Positions 1 to 9,845 of a stretch of DNA of 64,000 nucleotides are shown piece by piece. The stretch comes from Aurantimicrobium sp. (GTDB taxonomy: Bacteria; Actinomycetota; Actinomycetes; Actinomycetales; Microbacteriaceae). Both the position numbers and the translations under genes were made by a program. The DNA lies in NCBI GenBank assembly GCA_024644865.1, contig JAHEGZ010000005.1, positions 1 through 64,000 on the forward strand, written 5' to 3'. The notes beneath the pieces are model-generated. The model had not been told where the DNA came from. It saw nothing but the letters and a program-made list of their open reading frames with translations, and did no database searches. The number at the start of each line of letters is the position of its first letter. Positions within the stretch are counted from its first letter, which is position 1.

Positions 1-286
1 TGGGCATGTCCGGCGTGACCAATGGGGCGTTGACCGTTGCTTGGGCTTCCGTTGCAATCTTCTGATAGTTCACGGCCCAATTGGGGTTCGCATCCGCGTG
101 CGGAACAAGCAAGAAAATGACAAGAGCCAGACCGACGGTGACCAGCAACGAGTAAACAAGGTTGTTTACCGTTTTGCGCTGACGGTAGAGGCGCGATTGC
201 TGCGCCTTGCGGGCAGCGGTCTCAGCGGGAGTTTCAGGTCGACCGAGATCGGCCGAAACGGCGGGTGCCTTCGGCTTGCGTGCCAT
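1..286 (-). CDS. DUF4245-type membrane protein, 3' part cut by window edge
   Basis: Reading the minus strand from an ATG at 286 gives an open frame of 95 residues that runs off the window start, beginning MARKPKAPAVSADLGRP. A charged N-terminus rich in Ala, Lys and Arg is followed by one hydrophobic segment (LLVTVGLALVIFLLVP), so it should be a single-pass membrane protein with most of its mass outside. The ATG overlaps the xseB stop by one base (TAATG), so it is translationally coupled as the third gene of xseA-xseB-this gene. Position and architecture match the DUF4245 proteins that accompany exonuclease VII genes in actinobacteria; their function is not known to me. The family call is from context and the N-terminal half only. 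Confidence 0.75.
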   Translation of the reverse strand, partial: MARKPKAPAVSADLGRPETPAETAARKAQQSRLYRQRKTVNNLVYSLLVTVGLALVIFLLVPHADANPNWAVNYQKIATEAQATVNAPLVTPDMP

Positions 287-528
287 TACTTCTCGGACGC
301 CGATTTGCCGGATGCGCCACCCTTGTCAGCGTTGGCTCGAGCTGCGTCGAGACGCGCTTTCGCGCCAATCAGCCACTCTTCGCAGCGGTTGGCCAGTGCC
401 TCGCCACGCTCCCAGAGCGCCAGCGTCTCTTCGAGGGTCGCCGTGCCTTTTTCGAGGTCAGCGACGACGGCAACGAGTTCGTTGCGGGCCTCTTCATAAG
501 AGAGGGAGCTGATGTCAGATGCGGCCAC
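286..528 (-). CDS. xseB: Exodeoxyribonuclease VII small subunit
   Basis: Small subunit of exonuclease VII, which with XseA degrades single-stranded DNA in both directions during repair. The 80-aa product has the family core: SYEEARNELVAVVADLEKG followed by LEETLALWERGEAL, a helical hairpin that packs on the long coiled coil of XseA, then a short Ala/Gly/Lys tail. The length is normal. The start is GTG at 526-528, with AGGA upstream; it lies 9 nt after the xseA stop. The downstream gene overlaps its stop, so xseA, xseB and the DUF4245 gene form one transcript. Confidence 0.95.
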   Translation of the reverse strand: MAASDISSLSYEEARNELVAVVADLEKGTATLEETLALWERGEALANRCEEWLIGAKARLDAARANADKGGASGKSASEK

Positions 529-537
529 GAGTCAATC

Positions 538-1779
538 CTATTTCTTTGCGATGGATGGTTTTGAGGGAGATATTTCGCCCGCGCTGACGGCGCCAATTCG
601 ACCGCCGGCAACCGCGATGGTCAGTTCGGTTCCCGCGGGCGCATCGGCCGCTGAGCGCACGGCTTTGCCATTGCCCAGGATGGCGATGGCGTACCCGCGG
701 TCGAGCGTGGACTGGGGTGACAGCGCGCGCAACTGCCCGCGTAGTGCACTCGTTTCGGCGGTGGCGTTCTCGAGCGTTCGGGTGACCAGGTCACTGCCGC
801 GCTGCACGTAGCGAACTATTTCTTCTGCGCGGTTGCCGATAATCCACTCGCCGTCTGCCAGTGAGGGGCGTGTGCGCACCTGCTCAAGCTTGTTCCATTC
901 GGACGTGACGAAAGCGTGCGCCTGAAGTCGAATGCGTCCTAGGGCCTCACTCACGCGCGCAAGCTCTTCGTTCACATCGGGAACCACGCGCTTGGCCGCA
1001 TCAGTCGGGGTGGATGCGCGCAGGTCAGCCACGAAATCCAATATGGGTTGATCGGCCTCATGGCCGATTGCGCTGACCACGGGAGTTTTCGCTGCCGCAA
1101 CCGCGCGCACGAGCGACTCATCGCTAAAGGGCAGCAGGTTCATGAAGTCTCCGCCACCGCGGGCGATGATGATGACGTCAACCTCAGGGTTAGCATCGAG
1201 GTCTGTGAGTGCGGCGAGCACCTCGGGAACTGTCTCGGGGCCTTGCACGTGCGTGTGACGCACCTCGAATTCAACCTGTGGCCAACGCAGGGTTGCGTTA
1301 CGAATGACGTCTTTTTCGGCATCTGAGTTGGCGCCGGTGATGAGTCCGATTCGGTTGGGCAAGAACGGCAACGGCTGTTTGCGGTTTTCGTCAAAAAATC
1401 CCTCGCTGCGCAGTTGCGTTTTGAGGCGTTCGAGCTTCTCCATCAGGTCGCCCAAGCCGACGTGTTTCATCTCGTGGATGGTGAGGCGAATGTTGCCGCC
1501 CTTCGGCCAAAAGTCGACTTTGACGAGGGCAACAACGCGGTCACCGGTCTTAATGTCTTCGGGCACTCGAGACATGGCGCTGGCCCACACGCCGACTGAC
1601 ATGGCGGTGTCTTCGTTGACGTCTTTCAGCGTGCCGAAAATGCCCGAGGGGCGTGGAGTCCACGCGGTGATTTCGCCCTCGACCCAGACCATTCCGAGCT
1701 GGTCGATGTAGCCCTTGAGTTTGGCGGTCAGTGCGGCTAGCGACCAGGGTTCGTCGGGGGTTGTCGTCACCTGGGCCAT
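538..1779 (-). CDS. xseA: Exodeoxyribonuclease VII large subunit
   Basis: Catalytic subunit of exonuclease VII (single-strand DNA exonuclease). The 413-aa protein has an N-terminal OB-fold (about residues 10-110, with [10 protein letters not shown] and [17 protein letters not shown]), a catalytic domain with the characteristic [31 protein letters not shown] and [13 protein letters not shown] stretches, then a helical region and the C-terminal LDRGYAI motif. Length is typical. The ATG at 1777-1779 has TAGCCT on the minus strand exactly 6 nt upstream and no Shine-Dalgarno, so the transcript is probably leaderless. It diverges from ispH across 50 bp and is followed by xseB. Confidence 0.96.
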   Translation of the reverse strand: MAQVTTTPDEPWSLAALTAKLKGYIDQLGMVWVEGEITAWTPRPSGIFGTLKDVNEDTAMSVGVWASAMSRVPEDIKTGDRVVALVKVDFWPKGGNIRLTIHEMKHVGLGDLMEKLERLKTQLRSEGFFDENRKQPLPFLPNRIGLITGANSDAEKDVIRNATLRWPQVEFEVRHTHVQGPETVPEVLAALTDLDANPEVDVIIIARGGGDFMNLLPFSDESLVRAVAAAKTPVVSAIGHEADQPILDFVADLRASTPTDAAKRVVPDVNEELARVSEALGRIRLQAHAFVTSEWNKLEQVRTRPSLADGEWIIGNRAEEIVRYVQRGSDLVTRTLENATAETSALRGQLRALSPQSTLDRGYAIAILGNGKAVRSAADAPAGTELTIAVAGGRIGAVSAGEISPSKPSIAKK

Positions 1780-1785
1780 GGCTCA

Positions 1786-1822
1786 AGGCTACCCGAGGGC
1801 ACCGTCAGCGCACGCGTAGACT
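1786..1822. promoter_or_regulatory. Divergent -10 boxes for leaderless xseA and ispH
   Basis: On the minus strand TAGCCT (1786-1791) lies 6 nt before the xseA ATG. On the plus strand TAGACT (1817-1822) lies 7 nt before the ispH GTG. Neither gene has a purine-rich ribosome site between box and start. Both fit leaderless transcription from a shared 50-bp intergenic region; -35 elements are not obvious. Sequence-based inference. Confidence 0.6.
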
Positions 1823-1829
1823 AAACACC

Positions 1830-2852
1830 GTGACCCCCGAACCGATCAACCTTGGCATGCCCCGAATTCCGGGCACGACGAGGTCGTTGCCGAACAACCC
1901 GGTCGACGGTCACAAGCGCGTTCTGCTAGCGGCCCCCCGCGGATACTGTGCCGGCGTCGACCGTGCTGTCATCGCCGTCGAAAAGGCCCTCGAGCGCTTC
2001 GGCGCCCCGGTCTACGTGCGAAAAGAAATCGTGCACAACAAGCACGTCGTCTCCACTCTTCAGGAGCGCGGGGCCATCTTCGTCGACGAAGTCGACGAAG
2101 CCCCCGAGGGTTCTCATCTCGTTTTTAGCGCTCACGGCGTCTCGCCCGCGGTTGTCGATCAAGCTGAAAAGCGCAACATGATGACAATCGACGCAACATG
2201 CCCGCTGGTGACCAAGGTTCACCGCGAAGCCACCCGGTTTGCGCGTGACGAGTACCACATCCTTTTTATCGGTCACGACGGACACGAAGAGGTCGAGGGC
2301 ACCATGGGCGAGGCTCCCGAGAGCATGACGCTCATCGACGGCCCGCACGCGGTTGCTGACATTGTCGTGCCCGACGACCGGAAACTTGTCTGGCTGTCGC
2401 AGACCACGCTGAGCGTCGACGAGACCATGGAGACCGTTCGCCTGCTTCGGGAGAAGTTCCCGCACCTGCAAGATCCGCCCAGTGACGACATTTGTTACGC
2501 CACGCAAAACCGTCAGGTCGCGATAAAAAAGGTGGCAGCGGATGCCGAACTTGTGATTGTCGTGGGCTCAGCCAACTCGTCAAACTCCGTTCGCTTGGTC
2601 GAGGTTGCGCTCGAGTACGGAGCGAAAGCCGCGTATCGCGTGGACTATGCCGACGAGATTAAGCCCGAGTGGTTCGAGGGCATCGCGTCAGTGGGTGTGA
2701 CCAGTGGGGCATCCGTGCCTGAAGAGCTGGTCCACGAGGTGCTCGAGCTGCTCGCAACCGGCGGTTATACCGATGTGGTCGAAGTGAAGACGGCCGAGGA
2801 AGACCTGATCTTCTCGCTGCCCAAGGAGCTGCGCCCGTCGCGCCAAAGCTGA
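1830..2852 (+). CDS. ispH: 4-hydroxy-3-methylbut-2-enyl diphosphate reductase
   Basis: Last enzyme of the MEP isoprenoid pathway; it reduces HMBPP to IPP and DMAPP using a [4Fe-4S] cluster in the cytosol. Recognisable family stretches are [16 protein letters not shown] (first cluster cysteine), the EIVHNKHVV histidine region, [20 protein letters not shown] (second cysteine), SQTTLS and a third cysteine in [11 protein letters not shown], followed by [10 protein letters not shown]. The GTG at 1830 gives 340 aa and sits just after a TAGACT box, suggesting a leaderless start; an ATG at 1857 is the alternative. The open frame extends further upstream but that part overlaps xseA and is not family-like. 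Confidence 0.96.
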   Translation: MTPEPINLGMPRIPGTTRSLPNNPVDGHKRVLLAAPRGYCAGVDRAVIAVEKALERFGAPVYVRKEIVHNKHVVSTLQERGAIFVDEVDEAPEGSHLVFSAHGVSPAVVDQAEKRNMMTIDATCPLVTKVHREATRFARDEYHILFIGHDGHEEVEGTMGEAPESMTLIDGPHAVADIVVPDDRKLVWLSQTTLSVDETMETVRLLREKFPHLQDPPSDDICYATQNRQVAIKKVAADAELVIVVGSANSSNSVRLVEVALEYGAKAAYRVDYADEIKPEWFEGIASVGVTSGASVPEELVHEVLELLATGGYTDVVEVKTAEEDLIFSLPKELRPSRQS

Positions 2853-2896
2853 TTGAGCTTGTCGAAATCCCCGCGTGGTGGTTTCGACAAGCTCAA
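2853..2896. repeat. Intergenic inverted repeat, possible terminator
   Basis: TTGAGCTTGTCGAAA (2853-2867) and its exact reverse complement TTTCGACAAGCTCAA (2882-2896) flank a 14-nt spacer, directly after the ispH stop. The 15-bp perfect arms would fold into a strong hairpin that could end ispH and the opposing fbaA-DUF transcripts. A related half-site lies inside nifS (22954-22973). I recall this type of repeat as common between genes in Microbacteriaceae; that is from memory. Confidence 0.8.
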
Positions 2897-2902
2897 CCAT
2901 CT

Positions 2903-2917
2903 CGGCGCGAAGCGCCG
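2903..2917. terminator. Short GC-rich hairpin between convergent genes
   Basis: CGGCGC (2903-2908), loop GAA, GCGCCG (2912-2917): a perfect 6-bp stem just outside the stop of the minus-strand membrane-protein gene. It has no clear T-run on either side, so termination is a guess. Confidence 0.35.
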
Positions 2918-2928
2918 TATCGAAACGG

Positions 2929-3384
2929 CTAGCCCTGGCTTTTGCTGAACTCGATGATCGCGTTCATGATGGTCGAGTCGCTGAGGATTAGCCCGAGCAG
3001 GGTGATAAACGTCAGCGTCGATGAGATTGCGGCCCCGATGACCGGCACCCAGAACGAACTCTTGCGCGCTGACATGCGTTTGAACGCCCACCAGGTGATG
3101 AGACCAAAGTTCGCGCCTTGCAAGGTCAACAGAATTGAGCCGACCGTGGTGGTGACTGAGGTGGTCGCATAGGTCAGCTCGGGGAACTTGGCGTCGGTGG
3201 CGTGCAACTGAGTGAGAACTTGGTTGACGAGAGTCGCCGGGTTTACGAAGGCGCCGATGTTGTTGAAGATGTTGACGACACCGAAAACCAGCAACCCAAT
3301 GGTGAGAACGAGGTTGAACAGCCCAAATTGGCTGAGCGCTCGCGGGGCCTGACCCTCGGGCTGCTGGTTTTCGTCAGATGACAC
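2929..3384 (-). CDS. Small integral membrane protein of unknown function
   Basis: A 151-aa protein with a polar Gln/Glu/Pro-rich N-terminus (residues 1-17) and about four hydrophobic segments: near residues 20-45 (LFNLVLTIGLLVFGVVNIF), 75-90, 92-105 and a last one around 112-140 ending IIEFSKSQG. No catalytic motif is visible. The start is GTG at 3382-3384, 12 nt downstream of the fbaA stop on the same strand, so it is probably the second gene of an fbaA transcript. It resembles small Microbacteriaceae proteins that I have seen near ispH, but I cannot give a function or a firm family. Confidence 0.8.
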   Translation of the reverse strand: MSSDENQQPEGQAPRALSQFGLFNLVLTIGLLVFGVVNIFNNIGAFVNPATLVNQVLTQLHATDAKFPELTYATTSVTTTVGSILLTLQGANFGLITWWAFKRMSARKSSFWVPVIGAAISSTLTFITLLGLILSDSTIMNAIIEFSKSQG

Positions 3385-3396
3385 AGGTGGCTCGGA

Positions 3397-4422
<1,026 letters not shown>

Positions 4423-4504
4423 TTAATCTCCAAGAATTGCCAGTCTCAATTGCCGTTCATGCGAAATCGGCCTGCTCTAAGTCTAGTCAGCGTGGGGTCG
4501 TCAG

Positions 4505-4519
4505 TAGGCTGGGGGTGTG
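4505..4519 (+). promoter_or_regulatory. -10 box and leaderless start of glpX
   Basis: TAGGCT (4505-4510) is followed by 6 nt and the GTG start of glpX at 4517. There is no Shine-Dalgarno between them, which fits a transcript starting at the G of GTG. Confidence 0.6.
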
Positions 4520-5503
4520 ACTTCGACTAACACCGGCGCAATCCGCCTGAATCCTGACCGCAACCTCGCTATGGAGCTCGTTCGGGCGACCGAAGCGGCA
4601 GCAATTCGCGCTTACCCGTTCATCGGTAAGGGTGACAAGAATGCCGCTGACGGCGCTGCCGTGGATGCGATGCGCGAGTTCCTCGGAACGGTCGACTTCA
4701 GCGGCACCATCGTCATTGGCGAGGGCGAAAAAGACAACGCCCCCATGCTTTTCAACGGCGAAGTGGTCGGAACTGGTCGCGGCCCGGCCTGCGACATCGC
4801 GGTCGACCCCATTGATGGAACCAGCCTCACCGGCGCTGGGCGTCAAAACGCACTTTCGGTCATTGCCGCCTCTGACCGCGGCTCGATGCTCGACGCATCC
4901 AGCGTGTTTTACATGAACAAAATTGTCGCCGGCATCGAGGGTGTGGGCGTACTCGACATTCGCGAGTCGATCGGTGACAACATCCGTGCTCTGGCGAAGG
5001 CAAAAGGCAAGCCGGTTGGCGAGATGGTCATCGCCGTTCTCGACCGTCCACGCCACGAAGGTCTCATCGAAGAAATTCGTGCTGCAGGCGCCGGAACTCG
5101 ACTGCTGCTCGACGGTGACGTTGCAGGCGGTATCAACGCCGCTCGCTACGAGTCGCGCATCGACATGTGTGTGGGCATCGGCGGAAGTCCCGAGGGAATC
5201 GTGACAGCCTGTGCCATCAAGGCTCTCGGTGGTTTCATTCAGACCACCATGGCCCCCAAAGATGACGAAGAGGCCGCTCGCGGTATCGCGGCCGGCCTTA
5301 AGATGAATCACGTCTACACCGCCGACGAACTCGTCAGCAGTGACAACACCTTCTTTGTAGCCACCGGCGTCACCGACGGCGCTATGCTCGACGGGGTTCG
5401 CCGCAAGGGTCCGATCATTCGTACCGACAGCATCATTCTGCGCGGCAAATCGGGCACAATTCGTCGTGTTCAGGCCGACTACCTCGCTGAGCGCTGGATT
5501 TAG
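4517..5503 (+). CDS. glpX: Class II fructose-1,6-bisphosphatase
   Basis: Hydrolyses fructose 1,6-bisphosphate to fructose 6-phosphate in gluconeogenesis. In many actinobacteria the GlpX type is the only FBPase. The 328-aa protein shows the GlpX features: RATEAAAIRAYPFIGKGDKN near the N-terminus, GEGEKDNAPMLFNGE and the metal-binding AVDPIDGTSLTGAGRQNA, then GGSPEGIVTACAIKALGG. The GTG at 4517 is chosen because a TAGGCT box lies 6 nt upstream and the protein begins MTSTNTGAIRLNPDRN, as expected for the family. The large open frame on the opposite strand (4487-5629) is a shadow. Confidence 0.96.
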   Translation: MTSTNTGAIRLNPDRNLAMELVRATEAAAIRAYPFIGKGDKNAADGAAVDAMREFLGTVDFSGTIVIGEGEKDNAPMLFNGEVVGTGRGPACDIAVDPIDGTSLTGAGRQNALSVIAASDRGSMLDASSVFYMNKIVAGIEGVGVLDIRESIGDNIRALAKAKGKPVGEMVIAVLDRPRHEGLIEEIRAAGAGTRLLLDGDVAGGINAARYESRIDMCVGIGGSPEGIVTACAIKALGGFIQTTMAPKDDEEAARGIAAGLKMNHVYTADELVSSDNTFFVATGVTDGAMLDGVRRKGPIIRTDSIILRGKSGTIRRVQADYLAERWI

Positions 5504-5517
5504 GCCTATTTGGCCTA
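5501..5517. terminator. Palindrome holding both stop codons of glpX and the MFS gene
   Basis: TAGGCC (5501-5506), loop TATTT, GGCCTA (5512-5517). The first three bases are the glpX stop and the last three are, on the minus strand, the stop of the MFS gene. A 6-bp perfect stem between convergent genes suggests a small bidirectional terminator, though the stem is short and lacks a T-run. Confidence 0.45.
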
Positions 5518-6738
5518 GCCAACCTCGTCTTCGACGAACTTGCCGCGGCCCAGGATGGGCGCCAAAAAAACAAGCGGTATCACGCAGACGATCATGAAGA
5601 TGAGCACGGCATTCCATGATCCGGTCCATTCATGGATGAGACCCACGCCAAATGGGCCAATAATCGCGATCGAGTAAGCGACTACCTGCACGAAACCCGA
5701 AAGCTGCATGGAGGCTTCGGTTGATTTCGTGCGCAGGTTGATGAGCACGAGAGTCAAAGGGAAGATGATCGGCCCGGAAGAGATGAAAACCAGCCACAGC
5801 CAGGGTTGGTTTGGCGCCACAAGAAGCCCGACATAGCCGACTAAGAAAAGCGCAGCTGAAACGTACAAGAACAGGTCGGTTCGTTTGATCTTGGACGCCA
5901 AGATCGGCGTGACGAGACTGACGGGCAGGCCGATTCCACCAAAGGTCGCCAACATCACTCCGGCCTCACCTGGGGTGACGCCGGATGTTCCCATGACCAG
6001 CAAGGGAAGCCATGCAAAAACGACGTAGCCGTTGATGCTTGAGATGGCCAGCATGAACGCCAGCGCCATCGCGGTGGGGGACTTGTGCAGCTTGAGGGTC
6101 GACTTCGCCAGAACAATGACCGGGTCGTTGGGATTGGCTCGACCTTTCATGTTGCGAAGCTCAAGCACCCACGGAATCAGCGCGATCACGGTCAAGCTTG
6201 CCCACACGATGAATCCATTGCGCCATCCGATTGCGTCACTCATTGGATGAGCCAAAAGTGGAGCGAGGCCGGAGCTGACGGCCAGCAGTCCGACATACAG
6301 GGTGGTAACCAGCCCGATGCGGTCGGGAAAATACTTCTTCACTGCTGGGGGCAACAGCACGTTACCCATTCCCGTGCCGATGAGCCCTACAGCGGTGGCG
6401 ACCGCCAGCGTGCCCCATTCGGGAGCGATTGCGCGCACGAGGTGCCCGAAGATGATGAGAGAGACAGCTAGCACGAGCCCCCACTCAATGCCAATTCGTC
6501 TTCCCAAGCGCGGCGTAATGAACGAAGCCACGGCGAAGCCCGCGGGTGCTAGTGCGCCAAGCACGGCGATGGCCATGTCGGGCAAGGGAAAGCTCTTTGC
6601 GATCAACGGGAAAATTGGTGATGCTGCGCCTGTGAGAATGCGCAAGCTCAGTGCCACCAGCAAAATACCCAAAAGTGCGAGTGCCCTGCCGGACCACAAT
6701 GCCCGAGGGGTCATCGACGCGGTGGTGGGAGAGGACAC
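5515..6738 (-). CDS. MFS transporter, CynX/NimT type
   Basis: Major facilitator superfamily carrier with about 12 hydrophobic helices. The first helix (ALLGILLVALSLRILTGAASP), the loop ITPRLGRRIG between helices 2 and 3, and the GMGNVLLPPAVKKYFPDRIG stretch resemble the CynX/NimT branch, whose members move cyanate, 2-nitroimidazole or other small anions; the substrate here cannot be told. The start is uncertain. GTG 6738 gives 407 aa, TTG 6765 lies 5 nt after the rmuC stop, and ATG 6714 is the shortest option; none has a well-spaced ribosome site. It follows rmuC on the same strand and may be cotranscribed. Confidence 0.88.
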   Translation of the reverse strand: MSSPTTASMTPRALWSGRALALLGILLVALSLRILTGAASPIFPLIAKSFPLPDMAIAVLGALAPAGFAVASFITPRLGRRIGIEWGLVLAVSLIIFGHLVRAIAPEWGTLAVATAVGLIGTGMGNVLLPPAVKKYFPDRIGLVTTLYVGLLAVSSGLAPLLAHPMSDAIGWRNGFIVWASLTVIALIPWVLELRNMKGRANPNDPVIVLAKSTLKLHKSPTAMALAFMLAISSINGYVVFAWLPLLVMGTSGVTPGEAGVMLATFGGIGLPVSLVTPILASKIKRTDLFLYVSAALFLVGYVGLLVAPNQPWLWLVFISSGPIIFPLTLVLINLRTKSTEASMQLSGFVQVVAYSIAIIGPFGVGLIHEWTGSWNAVLIFMIVCVIPLVFLAPILGRGKFVEDEVG

Positions 6739-6770
6739 TCCTTCATCTTGCCCTGACCGGCGCAACCGAC

Positions 6771-7964
6771 CTATTCTTCGCCGGCAGTGAGTTCCTTCTT
6801 GCGGAAGCCCTCGGTGGAGCCGGAGATGGCAGGAACCTCGGCGATGGTGTCAGCCATGTCGAGCTTGGGGAACTCGGCCGCCGTGGTCAGCAGGTTTCGC
6901 TCGAGAGACTTGGCAAACGCGTTGTATGAGCTGACCGTCTTGTCGAGGTGCTTGCGCAGGTCATCGGCGTGACCAGCAACAACGCCGATGCGCTTGTAGA
7001 GCTCTTGCCCGAGCTTGATGATCTCGGCAACCTTCTCGGTGGCCATCTCTTGGTTCCATGCGAAGGCCACCGTCTTGAGAACCGCAAACAGGTTCACCGG
7101 CGAAGCCAGAGCGACCTTCTTGGTGAAGGCATCTTCGAGCAGGGCAGGGTCGAGTTCAAGCGCGGCCGACAACAGGGACTCGCTCGGCACAAAAGCCACC
7201 ACGAACTCCGAGGTGTTCTCAAAGCCCTCCCAGTAGCTCTTGCGAGTCAGGTCTTCGACGTGTTTGCGCAGGGCCTTGACGTGTTCACCCATGAGACGCT
7301 CGCGCTTGGCCAGTTCATCGCCGGTGGCATTCACGGGAATCTGGCTTGCTTCAAGGTACGAGGTGAACGGAACCTTGGCATCGATGATGATCGTGCGCCC
7401 GCCGGGGAGGCGAATCACCATGTCAGGGCGAATGCCGCCAGCGTCGGTCGACGACGACTCTTGCGTGTAAAAGTCGACGTAGTTGAGCAGACCCGACACC
7501 TCCACAATGCGGCGAAGCTGGGCCTCACCCCACTTGCCCTTGTAGTTGTTCGAACGCAGCGCCTGAGAAAGCGCATCAGTGGTGGCGCGAAGCTCGTCGC
7601 CGGCTTTGCGACTGTCGACGAGCTGCTGCGAGATCAAGCCATGCTGCTCTTTTTGCTGGTTCTCCATCTCGTTGACCTTGCGAGTCATCTGATCGAGGAC
7701 GGCCTTGATGGGGGTGAGCTCGGCGACAATCTTGGCGTCTCGCTCTTGCTGTTCGAGAAGTTCGCGGTTGCGTGCGTTGGCCTCGTCAATGGCCCGAGCC
7801 CGTTCTTCGGCTGTGGCTTGAGCCGCGGCCGCGGCCGCCTGCGCAGCGGCAAGAAGCGATGCGTCGGCGCCGGGGCTGGACTTGCGAGAACCGATCAACC
7901 AGCCGACGAGAGCGCCTACAGCGAGACCGATAACGAGCGCGAGAATGAGCCAGAGTGCATCCAT
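6771..7964 (-). CDS. rmuC: DNA recombination protein RmuC
   Basis: RmuC-family protein, a predicted nuclease-fold factor that limits inversions and recombination at short repeats. The 397-aa product has an N-terminal membrane anchor (LWLILALVIGLAVGALVGWLIG, residues 4-25), an Ala/Glu-rich coiled coil (about 40-135) and the conserved RmuC domain: SNNYKGKWGEAQLRRIVE, RPDMVIRLPGGRTIIIDAKVP, then FVPSESLLSAALE and SPVNLFAVLKTVAFAWNQE. Length and order are normal. The ATG at 7962-7964 is divergent from mmsA across 49 bp. Confidence 0.95.
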   Translation of the reverse strand: MDALWLILALVIGLAVGALVGWLIGSRKSSPGADASLLAAAQAAAAAAQATAEERARAIDEANARNRELLEQQERDAKIVAELTPIKAVLDQMTRKVNEMENQQKEQHGLISQQLVDSRKAGDELRATTDALSQALRSNNYKGKWGEAQLRRIVEVSGLLNYVDFYTQESSSTDAGGIRPDMVIRLPGGRTIIIDAKVPFTSYLEASQIPVNATGDELAKRERLMGEHVKALRKHVEDLTRKSYWEGFENTSEFVVAFVPSESLLSAALELDPALLEDAFTKKVALASPVNLFAVLKTVAFAWNQEMATEKVAEIIKLGQELYKRIGVVAGHADDLRKHLDKTVSSYNAFAKSLERNLLTTAAEFPKLDMADTIAEVPAISGSTEGFRKKELTAGEE

Positions 7965-8013
7965 ACGGTTAGTGTGTCAGTAGGCAGTGACAGTCAAGAG
8001 AAAGCGCGCCACG

Positions 8014-9507
8014 ATGACCAGCCCTACTGTTCCGCACTGGATAAACGGTCGCCCAACCCCGGGCACCTCAGGTCGCACGTCGCCTGTGTATGACCCCGCA
8101 CTCGGCGTCGAAACCAAGCGCGTTGCCCTGGCTAACGAGGCTGAAATCGAGGCCGCCATTGCCTCGGCGAACGTCGCGTATCCCGAGTGGCGCGACGCCT
8201 CCCTGGCCAAGCGCACCGCTGTCATCTTCAACTTCCGTGAGATTCTCAACGCCCGCAAGGGTGAACTCGCCGAAATCATCACCAGCGAGCACGGCAAGGT
8301 CGTGTCGGATGCCCTCGGCGAGATTTCGCGCGGACAAGAGGTTGTCGAGTTCGCCTGTGGCCTCAACCAGATGCTCAAGGGCGATTTCACGGAGAACGCA
8401 TCCACCGGTGTCGACGTTTACTCGATTCGTCAGCCACTCGGCGTGGTGGGAATCATCAGCCCGTTCAACTTTCCGGCGATGGTGCCCATGTGGTTCATCC
8501 CGATCGCGCTCGCCGCGGGTAACAGCGTCATTCTCAAGCCCAGTGAAAAAGACCCGAGTGCGGCTCTCTGGATTGCCGAAGCCCTCAAAGAGGCCGGACT
8601 GCCCGATGGCGTGTTCACGGTGCTCAACGGTGACAAGCTAGCGGTCGACGGCCTGCTGACCCACCCGCACGTCAAGGCAATCTCGTTCGTTGGTTCGACC
8701 CCGATTGCACAATACGTTTACGAAACAGGAACCAAGCACGGCAAGCGCGTGCAGGCTTTGGGCGGCGCCAAGAACCACATGCTGGTATTGCCGGATGCTG
8801 ACCTCGACCTCGTCGCTGACTCCGCCGTCAATGCGGGCTTCGGTTCGGCAGGTGAGCGCTGTATGGCTATCTCGGTCGTCGTTGCCGTCGAGCCGGTCGC
8901 CGATGCTCTCATCGCAAAGGTCGTTGAGCGCATGGCCACCCTCAAGATTGGAGATGGCCGCCGTAACTGCGACATGGGACCGCTCGTGACTGGCGAACAC
9001 CGCGACAAGGTCGCGGGTTACATTGATATCGCCGAAACTGACGGCGCAACCGTCGTTGTCGACGGCCGCGGCGTCAACGTTGACGGCGACTCCAACGGAT
9101 TCTGGCTGGGGCCGACCCTCATCGATCACGTCCCCACCACGAGTCGTGTGTACACCGAAGAGATTTTTGGTCCGGTGCTGTCGGTCGTTCGTGTGCCGTC
9201 GTACGAAGCGGGAGTGAAACTCATCAACGAGGGTGCGTTTGGCAACGGAACCGCGATCTTCACCAACGACGGCGGAGCCGCCCGCCGTTTCCAGAACGAG
9301 ATCGAGGTCGGCATGGTCGGCATCAACGTTCCGATTCCGGTGCCGGTGGCGTACTACTCGTTCGGTGGCTTCAAATCGTCGATCTTTGGTGACACCAAGG
9401 CCTACGGTGCCGAGGGTGTGCACTTCTTTACTCGCAGTAAGACCATGACCTCGCGTTGGCTCGACCCGAGCCATGGCGGAATTAACCTGGGCTTCCCGCA
9501 GAACTAG
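8014..9507 (+). CDS. mmsA: CoA-acylating methylmalonate-semialdehyde dehydrogenase
   Basis: Aldehyde dehydrogenase of the MmsA/IolA branch, which converts methylmalonate or malonate semialdehyde plus CoA and NAD to propionyl- or acetyl-CoA in valine, inositol or beta-alanine breakdown. The 497-aa protein carries VPHWINGRP at the N-terminus, the branch-typical ISPFNFPAMVPMWFIPIA, the catalytic cysteine in SAGERCMAIS and NVPIPVPVAYYSFGG near the C-terminus. The general-base Glu of hydrolytic ALDHs is replaced by the QALGGAKNHM form, as expected for this CoA-dependent branch. ATG 8014 is preferred over an in-frame GTG at 7987. No valine- or inositol-pathway partner lies next to it, so the in vivo substrate is unknown. 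Confidence 0.93.
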   Translation: MTSPTVPHWINGRPTPGTSGRTSPVYDPALGVETKRVALANEAEIEAAIASANVAYPEWRDASLAKRTAVIFNFREILNARKGELAEIITSEHGKVVSDALGEISRGQEVVEFACGLNQMLKGDFTENASTGVDVYSIRQPLGVVGIISPFNFPAMVPMWFIPIALAAGNSVILKPSEKDPSAALWIAEALKEAGLPDGVFTVLNGDKLAVDGLLTHPHVKAISFVGSTPIAQYVYETGTKHGKRVQALGGAKNHMLVLPDADLDLVADSAVNAGFGSAGERCMAISVVVAVEPVADALIAKVVERMATLKIGDGRRNCDMGPLVTGEHRDKVAGYIDIAETDGATVVVDGRGVNVDGDSNGFWLGPTLIDHVPTTSRVYTEEIFGPVLSVVRVPSYEAGVKLINEGAFGNGTAIFTNDGGAARRFQNEIEVGMVGINVPIPVPVAYYSFGGFKSSIFGDTKAYGAEGVHFFTRSKTMTSRWLDPSHGGINLGFPQN

Positions 9508-9509
9508 CC

Positions 9510-9836
9510 ATGCAGCATCCTGCCGACGACACAGAGGTGCTCTTCTGCGCCACGATCGTTGTGATGAGCGCGGTAAACAAGCTGGATGCTCTCGCCATCG
9601 TCGCGCTCGCCGTTGACTCGCTCGTCGAGGGGCAGCAGACCCAGCGCCCGTGGATTCCCCTTAGCGAAAACGCGTGGGTTGAAATCGAGATCCCCAAATT
9701 TGGGGAACCGCCGCCCCTGGCGATCGACGTTTACAGTTCGCTTAGTGACCAGCACGCAAAGTTGACGGCACTCACCCTGATTGCAAGCCTCGAGGCCAAC
9801 ACTGCCTGGAGGGCCCGCCCCGACTTTGAGGTCTAA
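9510..9836 (+). CDS. Hypothetical protein downstream of mmsA
   Basis: A 108-aa frame that starts 2 nt after the mmsA stop and ends 23 nt before ychF. It begins MQHPADDTEVLFCATIVV and contains Ala/Leu-rich helices and a Pro-rich centre (IEIPKFGEPPPLAID). No known domain is recognised. Tight spacing behind mmsA and continuity without stops favour a real gene. Overlapping minus-strand frames (9482-9697, 9504-9755) are the rival reading, so confidence is moderate. Confidence 0.55.
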   Translation: MQHPADDTEVLFCATIVVMSAVNKLDALAIVALAVDSLVEGQQTQRPWIPLSENAWVEIEIPKFGEPPPLAIDVYSSLSDQHAKLTALTLIASLEANTAWRARPDFEV

Positions 9837-9845
9837 TTCGCCCGG

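Noticed and set aside
4487-5629. 380-aa minus-strand open frame opposite glpX
   Set aside because: Antisense to a well-conserved enzyme gene; the protein sequence has no domain and follows the codon bias shadow of glpX.
8638-9474. 278-aa minus-strand open frame opposite mmsA
   Set aside because: Antisense shadow of a clear aldehyde dehydrogenase gene.
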